Notes: generated from the letters alone by a model not told the origin. Shown: positions 1 through 14,071, counted from the first letter of the stretch. The stretch: DNA of 64,000 bases from Pristionchus mayeri (GCA_036245805.1 BTRK01000004.1:33961541-34025540), one strand, 5' to 3'. Program-made: numbers and translations.

Positions 1-3000
1 CCCATATTGTGCTATGGCTTGAGCTCTGCTGTTTCCTCGGTTATAGTCGCAAAAGTTTCGACTTCTGTGACTGTAGCCGAGTCGTTACCGCTTGGCTCGC
101 CTGTTCAATGGAGGTGCTGTTGAGGATATCCAAACGCATTCACACCACTATCTTCTCTATCCGTTCAATTCTCCCCTGATCCTCTAGCTCCTCCTTAGTC
201 GTGTCTTTAGTTCTTTCTCAATCTCTTCCTCAACTGTTCCCCATATGGTGCTATGGCTTGAGCTCTGGTATTTCCTCGGGTATAGTCGCAAAAGTTTCGA
301 CTTCTGTGACTGTAGGCGAGTCGTTACCGCTTGGCTCGCCTATTCAATGGAGGTGCTTTTGAGGATATCCAAACGCATTCACACCACTAACTTCTCTATC
401 CGTTCAATTCTCCCCTGATCCTCTAGCTCCTCCTTAGTTGTTTTTAGTTCTTTCTCAATCTCTTCCTCAATAGTTCCCCATATTGTGCTATGGCTTGAGC
501 TCTGCTATTTCCTCGGGTATAGTCGCAAAAGATTCGACTTCTGTGACTGTAGCCGAGTCGATACCGCTTGGCTCGCCTGTTCAATGGAGGTGCTGTTGAA
601 GATATCCAAACACATTCACACCACTATCTTCTCTATCCGTTCAATTCTCCCCTGATCCTCTAGCTCCGCCTTAGTTGTTTTTAGTTCTTTCTCAATCTCT
701 TCCTCAATAGTTCCCCATATTGTGCTATGGCTTGAGCTCTGCTATTTCCTCGGGTATAGTCGCAAAAGATTCGACTTCTGTGACTGTAGCCGAGTCGTTA
801 CCGCTTGGCTCGCCTGTTCAATGGAGGTGCTGTTGAGGATATCCAAACGCATTCACACCACTATCTTCTCTATCCGTTCAATTCTCCCCTGATCCTCTAG
901 CTCCTCCTTAGTTGTGTCATTAGTTCTTTCTCAATCTCTTCCTCAACTGTTCCCCACATTGTGCTATGGCCTGAGCTCTGCTATTTCCTCGGGTATAGTC
1001 GCAAAACATTCGACTTCTGTGACTGTAGGCGAGTCGTTACCGCTTGGCTCGCCTGTTCAATGGAGGTGCTGTTGAGGATATCCAAACGCATTCACACCAC
1101 TATCTTCACTATCCGTTCAATTCTCCCCTGATCCTCTAGCTCCTCCTTAGTTGTGTCTTTAGTTCTTTCTCAATCTCTTCCTCAACTGTTCCACATATTG
1201 TGCTATGGCTTGAGCTCTGCTATTTCCTCGGGCATAGTCGCAAAAGTTTCGACTTCTGTGACTGTAGGCGAGTCGTTACCGCTTGGCTCGCCTGTTCAAT
1301 GGAGGTGCTGTTGAGGATATCCAAACACATTCACACCACTATCTTCTCTATCCGTTCAATTCTCCCCTGATCCTCTAGCTCCTCCTTAATTGTGTCTTTA
1401 GTTCTTTCTCAATCTCTTCCTCAATAGTTCCCCATATTGTGCTATGGCTTGAGCTCTGCTATTTCCTCGGGTATAGTCGCAAAAGATTCGACTTCTGTGA
1501 CTGTAGGCGAGTCGATACCGCTTGGCTCGCCTGTTCAATGGAGGTGCTGTTGAGGATATCCAAACACATTCACACCACTATCTTCTCTATCCGTTCAATT
1601 CTCCCCTGATCCTCTAGCTCCTCCTTAGTTGTTTTTAGTTCTTTCTCAATCTCTTCCTCAATAGTTCCCCATATTGTGCTATGGCTTGAGCTCTGCTATT
1701 TCCTCGGGTATAGTCGCAAAAGATTCGACTTCTGTGACTGTAGCCGAGTCGATACCGCTTGGCTCGCCTGTTCAATGGAGGTGCTGTTGAGGATATCCAA
1801 ACACATTCACACCACTATCTTCTCTATCCGTTCAATTCTCCCCTGATCCTCTAGCTCCTCCTTAGTTGTTTTTAGTTCTTTCTCAATCTCTTCCTCAATA
1901 GTTCCCCATATTGTGCTATGGCTTGAGCTCTGCTATTTCCTCGGGTATAGTCGCAAAAGTTTCGACTTCTGTGACTGTAGCCGAGTCGTTACCGCTTGGC
2001 TCGCCTGTTCAATGGAGGTGCTGTTGAGGATATCCAAACGCATTCACACCACTATCTTCTCTATCCGTTCAATTCTCCCCTGATCCTCTAGCTCCTCCTT
2101 AGTCGTGTCTTTAGTTCTTTCTCAATCTCTTCCTCAACTGTTCCCCATATGGTGCTATGGCTTGAGCTCTGGTATTTCCTCGGGTATAGTCGCAAAAGTT
2201 TCGACTTCTGTGACTGTAGGCGAGTCGTTACCGCTTGGCTCGCCTATTCAATGGAGGTGCTTTTGAGGATATCCAAACGCATTCACACCACTAACTTCTC
2301 TATCCGTTCAATTCTCCCCTGATCCTCTAGCTCCTCCTTAGTTGTTTTTAGTTCTTTCTCAATCTCTTCCTCAATAGTTCCCCATATTGTGCTATGGCTT
2401 GAGCTCTGCTATTTCCTCGGGTATAGTCGCAAAAGATTCGACTTCTGTGACTGTAGCCGAGTCGATACCGCTTGGCTCGCCTGTTCAATGGAGGTGCTGT
2501 TGAAGATATCCAAACACATTCACACCACTATCTTCTCTATCCGTTCAATTCTCCCCTGATCCTCTAGCTCCGCCTTAGTTGTTTTTAGTTCTTTCTCAAT
2601 CTCTTCCTCAATAGTTCCCCATATTGTGCTATGGCTTGAGCTCTGCTATTTCCTCGGGTATAGTCGCAAAAGATTCGACTTCTGTGACTGTAGCCGAGTC
2701 GTTACCGCTTGGCTCGCCTGTTCAATGGAGGTGCTGTTGAGGATATCCAAACGCATTCACACCACTATCTTCTCTATCCGTTCAATTCTCCCCTGATCCT
2801 CTAGCTCCTCCTTAGTTGTGTCATTAGTTCTTTCTCAATCTCTTCCTCAACTGTTCCCCACATTGTGCTATGGCCTGAGCTCTGCTATTTCCTCGGGTAT
2901 AGTCGCAAAACATTCGACTTCTGTGACTGTAGGCGAGTCGTTACCGCTTGGCTCGCCTGTTCAATGGAGGTGCTGTTGAGGATATCCAAACGCATTCACA

Positions 3001-3808
3001 CCACTATCTTCACTATCCGTTCAATTCTCCCCTGATCCTCTAGCTCCTCCTTAGTTGTGTCTTTAGTTCTTTCTCAATCTCTTCCTCAACTGTTCCACAT
3101 ATTGTGCTATGGCTTGAGCTCTGCTATTTCCTCGGGCATAGTCGCAAAAGTTTCGACTTCTGTGACTGTAGGCGAGTCGTTACCGCTTGGCTCGCCTGTT
3201 CAATGGAGGTGCTGTTGAGGATATCCAAACACATTCACACCACTATCTTCTCTATCCGTTCAATTCTCCCCTGATCCTCTAGCTCCTCCTTAGTTGTGTC
3301 TTTAGTTCTTTCTCAATCTCTTCCTCAATAGTTCCCCATATTGTGCTATGGCTTGAGCTCTGCTATTTCCTCGGGTATAGTCGCAAAAGATTCGACTTCT
3401 GTGACTGTAGGCGAGTCGATACCGCTTGGCTCGCCTGTTCAATGGAGGTGCTGTTGAGGATATCCAAACACATTCACACCACTATCTTCTCTATCCGTTC
3501 AATTCTCCCCTGATCCTCTAGCTCTTCCTTAGTTGTTTTTAGTTCTTTCTCAATCTCTTCCTCAATAGTTCCCCATATTGTGCTATGGCTTGAGCTCTGC
3601 TATTTCCTCGGGTATAGTCGCAAAAGATTCGACTTCTGTGACTGTAGCCGAGTCGATACCGCTTGGCTCGCCTGTTCAATGGAGGTGCTGTTGAGGATAT
3701 CCAAACACATTCACACCACTATCTTCTCTATCCGTTCAATTCTCCCCTGATCCTCTAGCTCCTCCTTAGTTGTTTTTAGTTCTTTCTCAATCTCTTCCTC
3801 AATAGTTC
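1..3808. repeat. Tandem pair of 1,904-bp 8-monomer HOR units
   Basis: Bases 1-1,904 and 1,905-3,808 match monomer by monomer. Shared rare variants include CCATATGGTG (240/2,144), the GGCCTGAG monomer (phase about 955/2,859) and CCACATATTG without the usual fourth C (1,191/3,095). A few substitutions separate the copies, for example CTTAATTG near 1,388 against CTTAGTTG near 3,292, and TGCTGTTTCC near 28 against TGCTATTTCC. Four of the eight monomers are 237 bp, which gives 1,904 rather than 1,912. Confidence 0.9.
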
Positions 3809-4104
3809 CCCATATTGTGCTATGGCTTGAGCTCTGCTATTTCCTCGGGTATAGTCGCAAAAGATTCGACTTCTGTGACTGTAGGCGAGTCGTTACCACT
3901 TGGCTCGCCTGTTCAATGGAGGTGCTGTTGAGGATATCCAAACGCATTCACACCACTATCTTCACTATCCGTTCAATTCTCCCCTGATCCTCTAGCTCCT
4001 CCTTAGTTGTGTCTTTAGTTCTTTCTCAATCTCTTCCTCAACTGTTCCCCATATTGTGCTATGGCTTGAGCTCTGCTATTTCCTCGGGCATAGTCGCAAA
4101 AGTT

Positions 4105-7035
4105 TCGACTTCTGTGACTGTAGGCGAGTCGTTACCGCTTGGCTCGCCTGTTCAATGGAGGTGCTGTTGAGGATATCCAAACACATTCACACCACTATCT
4201 TCTCTATCCGTTCAATTCTCCCCTGATCCTCTAGCTCCTCCTTAGTTGTGTCTTTAGTTCTTTCTCAATCTCTTCCTCAATAGTTCCCCATATTGTGCTA
4301 TGGCTTGAGCTCTGCTATTTCCTCGGGTATAGTCGCAAAAGATTCGACTTCTGTGACTGTAGCCGAGTCGTTACCGCTTGGCTCGCCTGTTCAATGGAGG
4401 TGCTGTTGAGGATATCCAAACGCATTCACACCACTGTCTTCTCTATCCGTTCAATTCTCCCCTTACCCTCTAGCTCCTCCTTAGTTGTGTGTTTAGTTCT
4501 TTCTCAATCTCTTCCTCAACTGTTCCCCATATTGTGCTATGGCTTGAGCTCTGCTGTTTCCTCGGGTATAGTCGCAAAAGTTTCGACTTCTGTGACTGTA
4601 GCCGAGTCGTTACCGCTTGGCTCGCCTGTTCAATGGAGGTGCTGTTGAGGATATCCAAACGCATTCACACCACTATCTTCTCTATCCGTTCAATTCTCCC
4701 CTGATCCTCTAGCTCCTCCTTAGTCGTGTCTTTAGTTCTTTCTCAATCTCTTCCTCAACTGTTCCCCATATGGTGCTATGGCTTGAGCTCTGGTATTTCC
4801 TCGGGTATAGTCGCAAAAGTTTCGACTTCTGTGACTGTAGGCGAGTCGTTACCGCTTGGCTCGCCTATTCAATGGAGGTGCTTTTGAGGATATCCAAACG
4901 CATTCACACCACTAACTTCTCTATCCGTTCAATTCTCCCCTGATCCTCTAGCTCCTCCTTAGTTGTTTTTAGTTCTTTCTCAATATCTTCCTCAATAGTT
5001 CCCCATATTGTGCTATGGCTTGAGCTCTGCTATTTCCTCGGGTATAGTCGCAAAAGATTCGACTTCTGTGACTGTAGCCGAGTCGATACCGCTTGGCTCG
5101 CCTGTTCAATGGAGGTGCTGTTGAAGATATCCAAACACATTCACACCACTATCTTCTCTATCCGTTCAATTCTCCCCTGATCCTCTAGCTCCGCCTTAGT
5201 TGTTTTTAGTTCTTTCTCAATCTCTTCCTCAATAGTTCCCCATATTGTGCTATGGCTTGAGCTCTGCTATTTCCTCGGGTATAGTCGCAAAAGATTCGAC
5301 TTCTGTGACTGTAGCCGAGTCGTTACCGCTTGGCTCGCCTGTTCAATGGAGGTGCTGTTGAGGATATCCAAACGCATTCACACCACTATCTTCTCTATCC
5401 GTTCAATTCTCCCCTGATCCTCTAGCTCCTCCTTAGTTGTGTCATTAGTTCTTTCTCAATCTCTTCCTCAACTGTTCCCCACATTGTGCTATGGCCTGAG
5501 CTCTGCTATTTCCTCGGGTATAGTCGCAAAACATTCGACTTCTGTGACTGTAGGCGAGTCGTTACCGCTTGGCTCGCCTGTTCAATGGAGGTGCTGTTGA
5601 GGATATCCAAACACATTCACACCACTATCTTCTCTATCCGTTCAATTCTCCCCTGATCCTCTAGCTCCTCCTTAGTTGTGTCTTTAGTTCTTTCTCAATC
5701 TCTTCCTCAATAGTTCCCCATATTGTGCTATGGCTTGAGCTCTGCTATTTCCTCGGGTATAGTCGCAAAAGATTCGACTTCTGTGACTGTAGCCGAGTCG
5801 TTACCGCTTGGCTCGCCTGTTCAATGGAGGTGCTGTTGAGGATATCCAAACGCATTCACACCACTGTCTTCTCTATCCGTTCAATTCTCCCCTTACCCTC
5901 TAGCTCCTCCTTAGTTGTGTGTTTAGTTCTTTCTCAATCTCTTCCTCAACTGTTCCCCATATTGTGCTATGGCTTGAGCTCTGCTGTTTCCTCGGGTATA
6001 GTCGCAAAAGTTTCGACTTCTGTGACTGTAGCCGAGTCGTTACCGCTTGGCTCGCCTGTTCAATGGAGGTGCTGTTGAGGATATCCAAACGCATTCACAC
6101 CACTATCTTCTCTATCCGTTCAATTCTCCCCTGATCCTCTAGCTCCTCCTTAGTCGTGTCTTTAGTTCTTTCTCAATCTCTTCCTCAACTGTTCCCCATA
6201 TGGTGCTATGGCTTGAGCTCTGGTATTTCCTCGGGTATAGTCGCAAAAGTTTCGACTTCTGTGACTGTAGGCGAGTCGTTACCGCTTGGCTCGCCTATTC
6301 AATGGAGGTGCTTTTGAGGATATCCAAACGCATTCACACCACTAACTTCTCTATCCGTTCAATTCTCCCCTGATCCTCTAGCTCCTCCTTAGTTGTTTTT
6401 AGTTCTTTCTCAATATCTTCCTCAATAGTTCCCCATATTGTGCTATGGCTTGAGCTCTGCTATTTCCTCGGGTATAGTCGCAAAAGATTCGACTTCTGTG
6501 ACTGTAGCCGAGTCGATACCGCTTGGCTCGCCTGTTCAATGGAGGTGCTGTTGAAGATATCCAAACACATTCACACCACTATCTTCTCTATCCGTTCAAT
6601 TCTCCCCTGATCCTCTAGCTCCGCCTTAGTTGTTTTTAGTTCTTTCTCAATCTCTTCCTCAATAGTTCCCCTTATTGTGCTATGGCTTGAGCTCTGCTAT
6701 TTCCTCGGGTATAGTCGCAAAAGATTCGACTTCTGTGACTGTAGCCGAGTCGTTACCGCTTGGCTCGCCTGTTCAATGGAGGTGCTGTTGAGGATATCCA
6801 AACGCATTCACACCACTATCTTCTCTATCCGTTCAATTCTCCCCTGATCCTCTAGCTCCTCCTTAGTTGTGTCATTAGTTCTTTCTCAATCTCTTCCTCA
6901 ACTGTTCCCCACATTGTGCTATGGCCTGAGCTCTGCTATTTCCTCGGGTATAGTCGCAAAACATTCGACTTCTGTGACTGTAGGCGAGTCGTTACCGCTT
7001 GGCTCGCCTGTTCAATGGAGGTGCTGTTGAGGATA
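4105..7035. repeat. Tandem 1,430-bp (6-monomer) duplication
   Basis: Bases about 4,105-5,605 match about 5,535-7,035 at an offset of 1,430 bp, so the two copies overlap by a little. The pair uniquely shares a CCCCTTACCC change (near 4,450 and 5,880) and TCAATATCTT (near 4,980 and 6,410). One visible difference is CCCCTTATTG near 6,670 against CCCCATATTG near 5,240. The TTACCC change removes the stop that normally ends the plus-strand frame, which is why a 117-codon open frame appears twice here. It is not evidence of a gene. Confidence 0.88.
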
Positions 7036-9769
7036 TCCAAACGCATTCACACCACTATCTTCACTATCCGTTCAATTCTCCCCTGATCCTCTAGCTCCTC
7101 CTTAGTTGTGTCTTTAGTTCTTTCTCAATCTCTTCCTCAACTGTTCCACATATTGTGCTATGGCTTGAGCTCTGCTATTTCCTCGGGCATAGTCGCAAAA
7201 GTTTCGACTTCTGTGACTGTAGGCGAGTCGTTACCGCTTGGCTCGCCTGTTCAATGGAGGTGCTGTTGAGGATATCCAAACACATTCACACCACTATCTT
7301 CTCTATCCGTTCAATTCTCCCCTGATCCTCTAGCTCCTCCTTAGTTGTGTCTTTAGTTCTTTCTCAATCTCTTCCTCAATAGTTCCCCATATTGTGCTAT
7401 GGCTTGAGCTCTGCTATTTCCTCGGGTATAGTCGCAAAAGATTCGACTTCTGTGACTGTAGGCGAGTCGATACCGCTTGGCTCGCCTGTTCAATGGAGGT
7501 GCTGTTGAGGATATCCAAACACATTCACACCACTATCTTCTCTATCCGTTCAATTCTCCCCTGATCCTCTAGCTCCTCCTTAGTTGTTTTTAGTTCTTTC
7601 TCAATCTCTTCCTCAATAGTTCCCCATATTGTGCTATGGCTTGAGCTCTGCTATTTCCTCGGGTATAGTCGCAAAAGATTCGACTTCTGTGACTGTAGCC
7701 GAGTCGATACCTCTTGGCTCGCCTGTTCAATGGAGGTGCTGTTGAGGATATCCAAACACATTCACACCACTATCTTCTCTATCCGTTCAATTCTCCCCTG
7801 ATCCTCTAGCTCCTCCTTAGTTGTTTTTAGTTCTTTCTCAATCTCTTCCTCAATAGTTCCCCATATTGTGCTATGGCTTGAGCTCTGCTATTTCCTCGGG
7901 TATAGTCGCAAAAGATTCGACTTCTGTGACTGTAGGCGAGTCGTTACCACTTGGCTCGCCTGTTCAATGGAGGTGCTGTTGAGGATATCCAAACGCATTC
8001 ACACCACTATCTTCACTATCCGTTCAATTCTCCCCTGATCCTCTAGCTCCTCCTTAGTTGTGTCTTTAGTTCTTTCTCAATCTCTTCCTCAACTGTTCCC
8101 CATATTGTGCTATGGCTTGAGCTCTGCTATTTCCTCGGGCATAGTCGCAAAAGTTTCGACTTCTGTGACTGTAGGCGAGTCGTTACCGCTTGGCTCGCCT
8201 GTTCAATGGAGGTGCTGTTGAGGATATCCAAACACATTCACACCACTATCTTCTCTATCCGTTCAATTCTCCCCTGATCCTCTAGCTCCTCCTTAGTTGT
8301 GTCTTTAGTTCTTTCTCAATCTCTTCCTCAATAGTTCCCCATATTGTGCTATGGCTTGAGCTCTGCTATTTCCTCGGGTATAGTCGCAAAAGATTCGACT
8401 TCTGTGACTGTAGCCGAGTCGTTACCGCTTGGCTCGCCTGTTCAATGGAGGTGCTGTTGAGGATATCCAAACGCATTCACACCACTGTCTTCTCTATCCG
8501 TTCAATTCTCCCCTGATCCTCTAGCTCCTCCTTAGTTGTGTCTTTAGTTCTTTCTCAATCTCTTCCTCAACTGTTCCCCATATTGTGCTATGGCTTGAGC
8601 TCTGCTATTTCCACGGGTATAGTCGCAAAAGATTCGACTTCTGTGACTGTAGCCGAGTCGTTACCGCTTGGCTCGCCTGTTCAATGGAGGTGCTGTTGAG
8701 GATATCCAAACGCATTCACACCACTGTCTTCTCTATCCGTTCAATTCTCCCCTGATCCTCTAGCTCCTCCTTAGTTGTTTTTAGTTCTTTCTCAATCTCT
8801 TCCTCAATAGTTCCCCATATTGTGCTATGGCTTGAGCTCTGCTATTTCCTCGGGTATAGTCGCAAAAGATTCGACTTCTGTGACTGTAGCCGAGTCGTTA
8901 CCGCTTGGCTCGCCTGTTCAATGGAGGTGCTGTTGAGGATATCCAAACGCATTCACACCACTATCTTCTCTATCCGTTCAATTCTCCCCTGATCCTCTAG
9001 CTCCTCCTTAGTTGTGTCATTAGTTCTTTCTCAATCTCTTCCTCAACTGTTCCCCACATTGTGCTATGGCTTGAGCTCTGCTATTTCCTCGGGTATAGTC
9101 GCAAAACATTCGACTTCTGTGACTGTAGGCGAGTCGTTACCGCTTGGCTCGCCTGTTCAATGGAGGTGCTGTTGAGGATATCCAAACGCATTCACACCAC
9201 TATCTTCACTATCCGTTCAATTCTCCCCTGATCCTCTAGCTCCTCCTTAGTTGTGTCTTTAGTTCTTTCTCAATCTCTTCCTCAACTGTTCCCCATATTG
9301 TGCTATGGCTTGAGCTCTGCTATTTCCTCGGGCATAGTCGCAAAAGTTTCGACTTCTGTGACTGTAGGCGAGTCGTTACCGCTTGGCTCGCCTGTTCAAT
9401 GGAGGTGCTGTTGAGGATATCCAAACACATTCACACCACTATCTTCTCTATCCGTTCAATTCTCCCCTGATCCTCTAGCTCCTCCTTAGTTGTGTCTTTA
9501 GTTCTTTCTCAATCTCTTCCTCAATAGTTCCCCATATTGTGCTATGGCTTGAGCTCTGCTATTTCCTCGGGTATAGTCGCAAAAGATTCGACTTCTGTGA
9601 CTGTAGCCGAGTCGTTACCGCTTGGCTCGCCTGTTCAATGGAGGTGCTGTTGAGGATATCCAAACGCATTCACACCACTGTCTTCTCTATCCGTTCAATT
9701 CTCCCCTGATCCTCTAGCTCCTCCTTAGTTGTGTCATTAGTTCTTTCTCAATCTCTTCCTCAACTGTTC

Positions 9770-12700
9770 CCCATATTGTGCTATGGCTTGAGCTCTGCTA
9801 TTTCCTCGGGTATAGTCGCAAAAGTTTCGACTTCTGTGACTGTAGCCGAGTCGTTACCGCTTGGCTCGCCTGTTCAATGGAGGTGCTGTTGAGGATATCC
9901 AAACGCATTCACACCACTATCTTCTCTATCCGTTCAATTCTCCCCTGATCCTCTAGCTCCTTCTTAGTTGTGTCTTTAGTTCTTTCTCAATCTCTTCCTC
10001 AACTGTTCCCCATATTGTGCTATGGCTTGAGCTCTGTTATTTCCTCGGGTATAGTCGCAAAAGTTTCGACTTCTGTGACTGTAGCCGAGTCGTTACCGCT
10101 TGGCTCGCCTATTCAATGGAGGTGCTGTTGAGGATATCCAAACGCATTCACACCACTATCTTCTCTATCCGTTCAATTCTCCCCTGATCCTCTAGCTCCT
10201 CCTTAGTCGTGTCTTTAGTTCTTTCTCAATCTCTTCCTCAATAGTTCCCCATATTGTGCTATGGCTTGAGCTCTGCTATTTCCTCGGGTATAGTCGCAAA
10301 AGTTTCGACTTCTGTGACTGTAGCCGAGTCGTTACCGCTTGGCTCGCCTGTTCAATGGAGGTGCTGTTGAGGATATCCAAACGCATTCACACCACTATCT
10401 TCTCTATCCGTTCAATTCTCCCCTGATCCTCTAGCTCCTTCTTAGTTGTGTCTTTAGTTCTTTCTCAATCTCTTCCTCAACTGTTCCCCATATTGTGCTA
10501 TGGCTTGAGCTCTGCTATTTCCTCGGGTATAGTCGCAAAAGATTCGACTTCTGTGACTGTAGCCGAGTCGTTACCGCTTGGCTCGCCTACTCAATGGAGG
10601 TGCTGTTGAGGATATCCAAACGCATTCACACCACTATCTTCTCTATCCGTTCAATTCTCCCCTGATCCTCTAGCTCCTCCTTAGTCGTGTCTTTAGTTCT
10701 TTCTCAATCTCTTCCTCAATAGTTCCCCATATTGTGCTATGGCTTGAGCTCTGCTATTTCCTCGGGTATAGTCGCAAAAGTTTCGACTTCGGTGACTGTA
10801 GCCGAGTCGTTACCGCTTGGCTCGCCTGTTCAATGGAGGTGCTGTTGAGGATATCCAAACGCATTCACACCACTATCTTCTCTATCCATTTAATTCTCCC
10901 CTGATCCTCTAGCTCCTTCTTAGTTGTGTCTTTAGTTCTTTCTCAATCTCTTCCTCAACTGTTCCCCATATTGTGCTATGGCTTGAGCTCTGCTATTTCC
11001 TCGGGTATAGTCGCAAAAGTTTCGACTTCTGTGACTGTAGGCGAGTCGTTACCGCTTGGCTCGCCTGTTCAATGGAGGTGCTGTAGAGGATATCCAAACG
11101 CATTCACACCACTATCTTCTCTATCCATTCAATTCTCCCCTGATCCTCTAGCTCCTTCTTAGTTGTGTCTTTAGTTCTTTCTCAATCTCTTCCTCAACTG
11201 TTCCCCATATTGTGCTATGGCTTGAGCTCTGCTATTTCGTCGGGTATAGTCGCAAAAGATTCGACTTCTGTGACTGTAGCCGAGTCGTTACCGCTTGGCT
11301 CGCCTATTCAATGGAGGTGCTGTTGAGGATATCCAAACGCATTCACACCACTATCTTCTCTATCCGTTCAATTCTCCCCTGATCCTCTAGCTCCTCCTTA
11401 GTTGTGTCTTTAGTTCTTTCTCAATCTCTTCCTGAATAGTTCCCCATATTGTGCTATGGCTTGAGCTCTGCTATTTCCTCGGGTATAGTCGCAAAAGTTT
11501 CGACTTCTGTGACTGTTGCCGAGTCGTTACCGCTTGGCTCGCCTGTTCAATGGAGGTGCTGTTGAGGATATCCAAACGCATTCACACCACTATCTTCTCT
11601 ATCCATTCAATTCTCCCCTGATCCTCTAGCTCCTTCTTAGTTGTGTCTTTAGTTCTTTCTCAATCTCTTCCTCAACTGTTCCCCATATTGTGCTATGGCT
11701 TGAGCTCTGCTATTTCGTCGGGTATAGTCGCAAAAGATTCGACTTCTGTGACTGTAGCCGAGTCGTTACCGCTTGGCTCGCCTATTCAATGGAGGTGCTG
11801 TTGAGGATATCCAAACGCATTCACACCACTATCTTCTCTATCCGTTCAATTCTCCCCTGATCCTCTAGCTCCTCCTTAGTCGTGTCTTTAGTTCTTTCTC
11901 AATCTCTTCCTCAACTGTTCCCCATATTGTGCTATGGCTTGAGCTCTGTTATTTCCTCGGGTATAGTCGCAAAAGTTTCGACTTCTGTGACTGTAGGCGA
12001 GTCGTTACCGCTTGGCTCGCCTGTTCAATGGAGGTGCTGTTGAGGATATCCAAACGCATTCACACCACTATCTTCTCTATCCATTCAATTCTCCCCTGAT
12101 CCTCTAGCTCCTTCTTAGTTGTGTCTTTAGTTCTTTCTCAATCTCTTCCTCAACTGTTCCCCATATTGTGCTATGGCTTGAGCTCTGCTATTTCGTCGGG
12201 TATAGTCGCAAAAGATTCGACTTCTGTGACTGTAGCCGAGTCGTTACCGCTTGGCTCGCCTATTCAATGGAGGTGCTGTTGAGGATATCCAAACGCATTC
12301 ACACCACTATCTTCTCTATCCATTCAATTCTCCCCTGATCCTCTAGCTCCTCCTTAGTCGTGTCTTTAGTTCTTTCTCAATCTCTTCCTCAACTGTTCCC
12401 CATATTGTGCTATGGCTTGAGCTCTGCTATTTCGTCGGGTATAGTCGCAAAAGATTCGACTTCTGTGACTGTAGCCGAGTCGTTACGGCTTGGCTCGCCT
12501 GTTCAATGGAGGTGCTGTTGAGGATATCCAAACGCATTCACACCACTATCTTCTCTATCCGTTCAATTCTCCCCTGATCCTCTAGCTCCTCCTTAGTCGT
12601 GTCTTTAGTTCTTTCTCAATCTCTTCCTCAACTGTTCCCCATATTGTGCTATGGCTTGAGCTCTGTTATTTCCTCGGGTATAGTCGCAAAAGTTTCGACT

Positions 12701-14071
12701 TCTGTGACTGTAGGCGAGTCGTTACCGCTTGGCTCGCCTGTTCAATGGAGGTGCTGTTGAGGATATCCAAACGCATTCACACCACTATCTTCTCTATCCA
12801 TTCAATTCTCCCCTGATCCTCTAGCTCCTTCTTAGTTGTGTCTTTAGTTCTTTCTCAATCTCTTCCTCAACTGTTCCCCATATTGTGCTATGGCTTGAGC
12901 TCTGCTATTTCGTCGGGTATAGTCGCAAAAGATTCGACTTCTGTGACTGTAGCCGAGTCGTTACCGCTTGGCTCGCCTATTCAATGGAGGTGCTGTTGAG
13001 GATATCCAAACGCATTCACACCACTATCTTCTCTATCCATTCAATTCTCCCCTGATCCTCTAGCTCCTCCTTAGTCGTGTCTTTAGTTCTTTCTCAATCT
13101 CTTCCTCAACTGTTCCCCATATTGTGCTATGGCTTGAGCTCTGCTATTTCGTCGGGTATAGTCGCAAAAGATTCGACTTCTGTGACTGTAGCCGAGTCGT
13201 TACCGCTTGGCTCGCCTATTCAATGGAGGTGCTGTTGAGGATATCCAAACGCATTCACACCACTATCTTCTCTATCCGTTCAATTCTCCCCTGATCCTCT
13301 AGCTCCTCCTTAGTCGTGTCTTTAGTTCTTTCTCAATCTCTTCCTCAATAGTTCCCCATATTGTGCTATGGCTTGAGCTCTGCTATTTCCTCGGGTATAG
13401 TCGCAAAAGTTTCGACTTCTGTGACTGTTGCCGAGTCGTTACCGCTTGGCTCGCCTGTTCAATGGAGGTGCTGTTGAGGATATCCAAACGCATTCACACC
13501 ACTATCTTCTCTATCCATTCAATTCTCCCCTGATCCTCTAGCTCCTTCTTAGTTGTGTCTTTAGTTCTTTCTCAATCTCTTCCTCAACTGTTCCCCATAT
13601 TGTGCTATGGCTTGAGCTCTGCTATTTCGTCGGGTATAGTCGCAAAAGATTCGACTTCTGTGACTGTAGCCGAGTCGTTACCGCTTGGCTCGCCTATTCA
13701 ATGGAGGTGCTGTTGAGGATATCCAAACGCATTCACACCACTATCTTCTCTATCCGTTCAATTCTCCCCTGATCCTCTAGCTCCTCCTTAGTCGTGTCTT
13801 TAGTTCTTTCTCAATCTCTTCCTCAATAGTTCCCCATATTGTGCTATGGCTTGAGCTCTGCTATTTCCTCGGGTATAGTCGCAAAAGATTCGACTTCTGT
13901 GACTGTAGCCGAGTCGTTACCGCTTGGCTCGCCTATTCAATGGAGGTGCTGTTGAGGATATCCAAACGCATTCACACCACTATCTTCTCTATTCGTTCAA
14001 TTCTCCCCTGATCCTCTAGCTCCTCCTTAGTCGTGTCTTTAGTTCTTTCTCAATCTCTTTCTCAATAGTTC
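9770..14071. repeat. Array block B: 18 monomers with 2- and 3-monomer periodicity
   Basis: All 18 monomers are exactly 239 bp. The block introduces CTCCTTCTTAG (position 195 T), TCCATTC (163 A), CCTATTC, GTCGTGTC (200 C), and from 11,235 the TTTCGTCGGG variant (37 G). Copies alternate between a GT-type (55-56) and a GA-type monomer. Monomers 11,921-12,637 and 12,638-13,354 form near-identical 717-bp three-monomer units that share CTCTGTTATT. Confidence 0.88.

Larger units (their letters stand above)
1..9769. repeat. Array block A: 8-monomer HOR family with 237-bp monomers (41 monomers)
   Basis: Block A is marked by monomers two bases short near position 200 (GTTGTTTTTAG in place of GTTGTGTCTTTAG), by AAACACATT at 133-141, by GTCGATACC, and by a CA variant at 55-56 linked to GTGTCATTAG. 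A marker monomer carrying CCATATGGTG recurs at 240, 2,144, 4,765 and 6,195. The spacings are 1,904, 2,621 and 1,430 bp, that is 8, 11 and 6 monomers. The HOR therefore changed length by whole-monomer gain and loss, as expected from unequal exchange. No gene is present. Confidence 0.93.

Noticed and set aside
1..239. Internal substructure (monomer as a dimer of about 120 bp)
   Set aside because: Comparing the two halves by eye shows only shared pyrimidine-rich composition, with no alignable duplicated half-unit.
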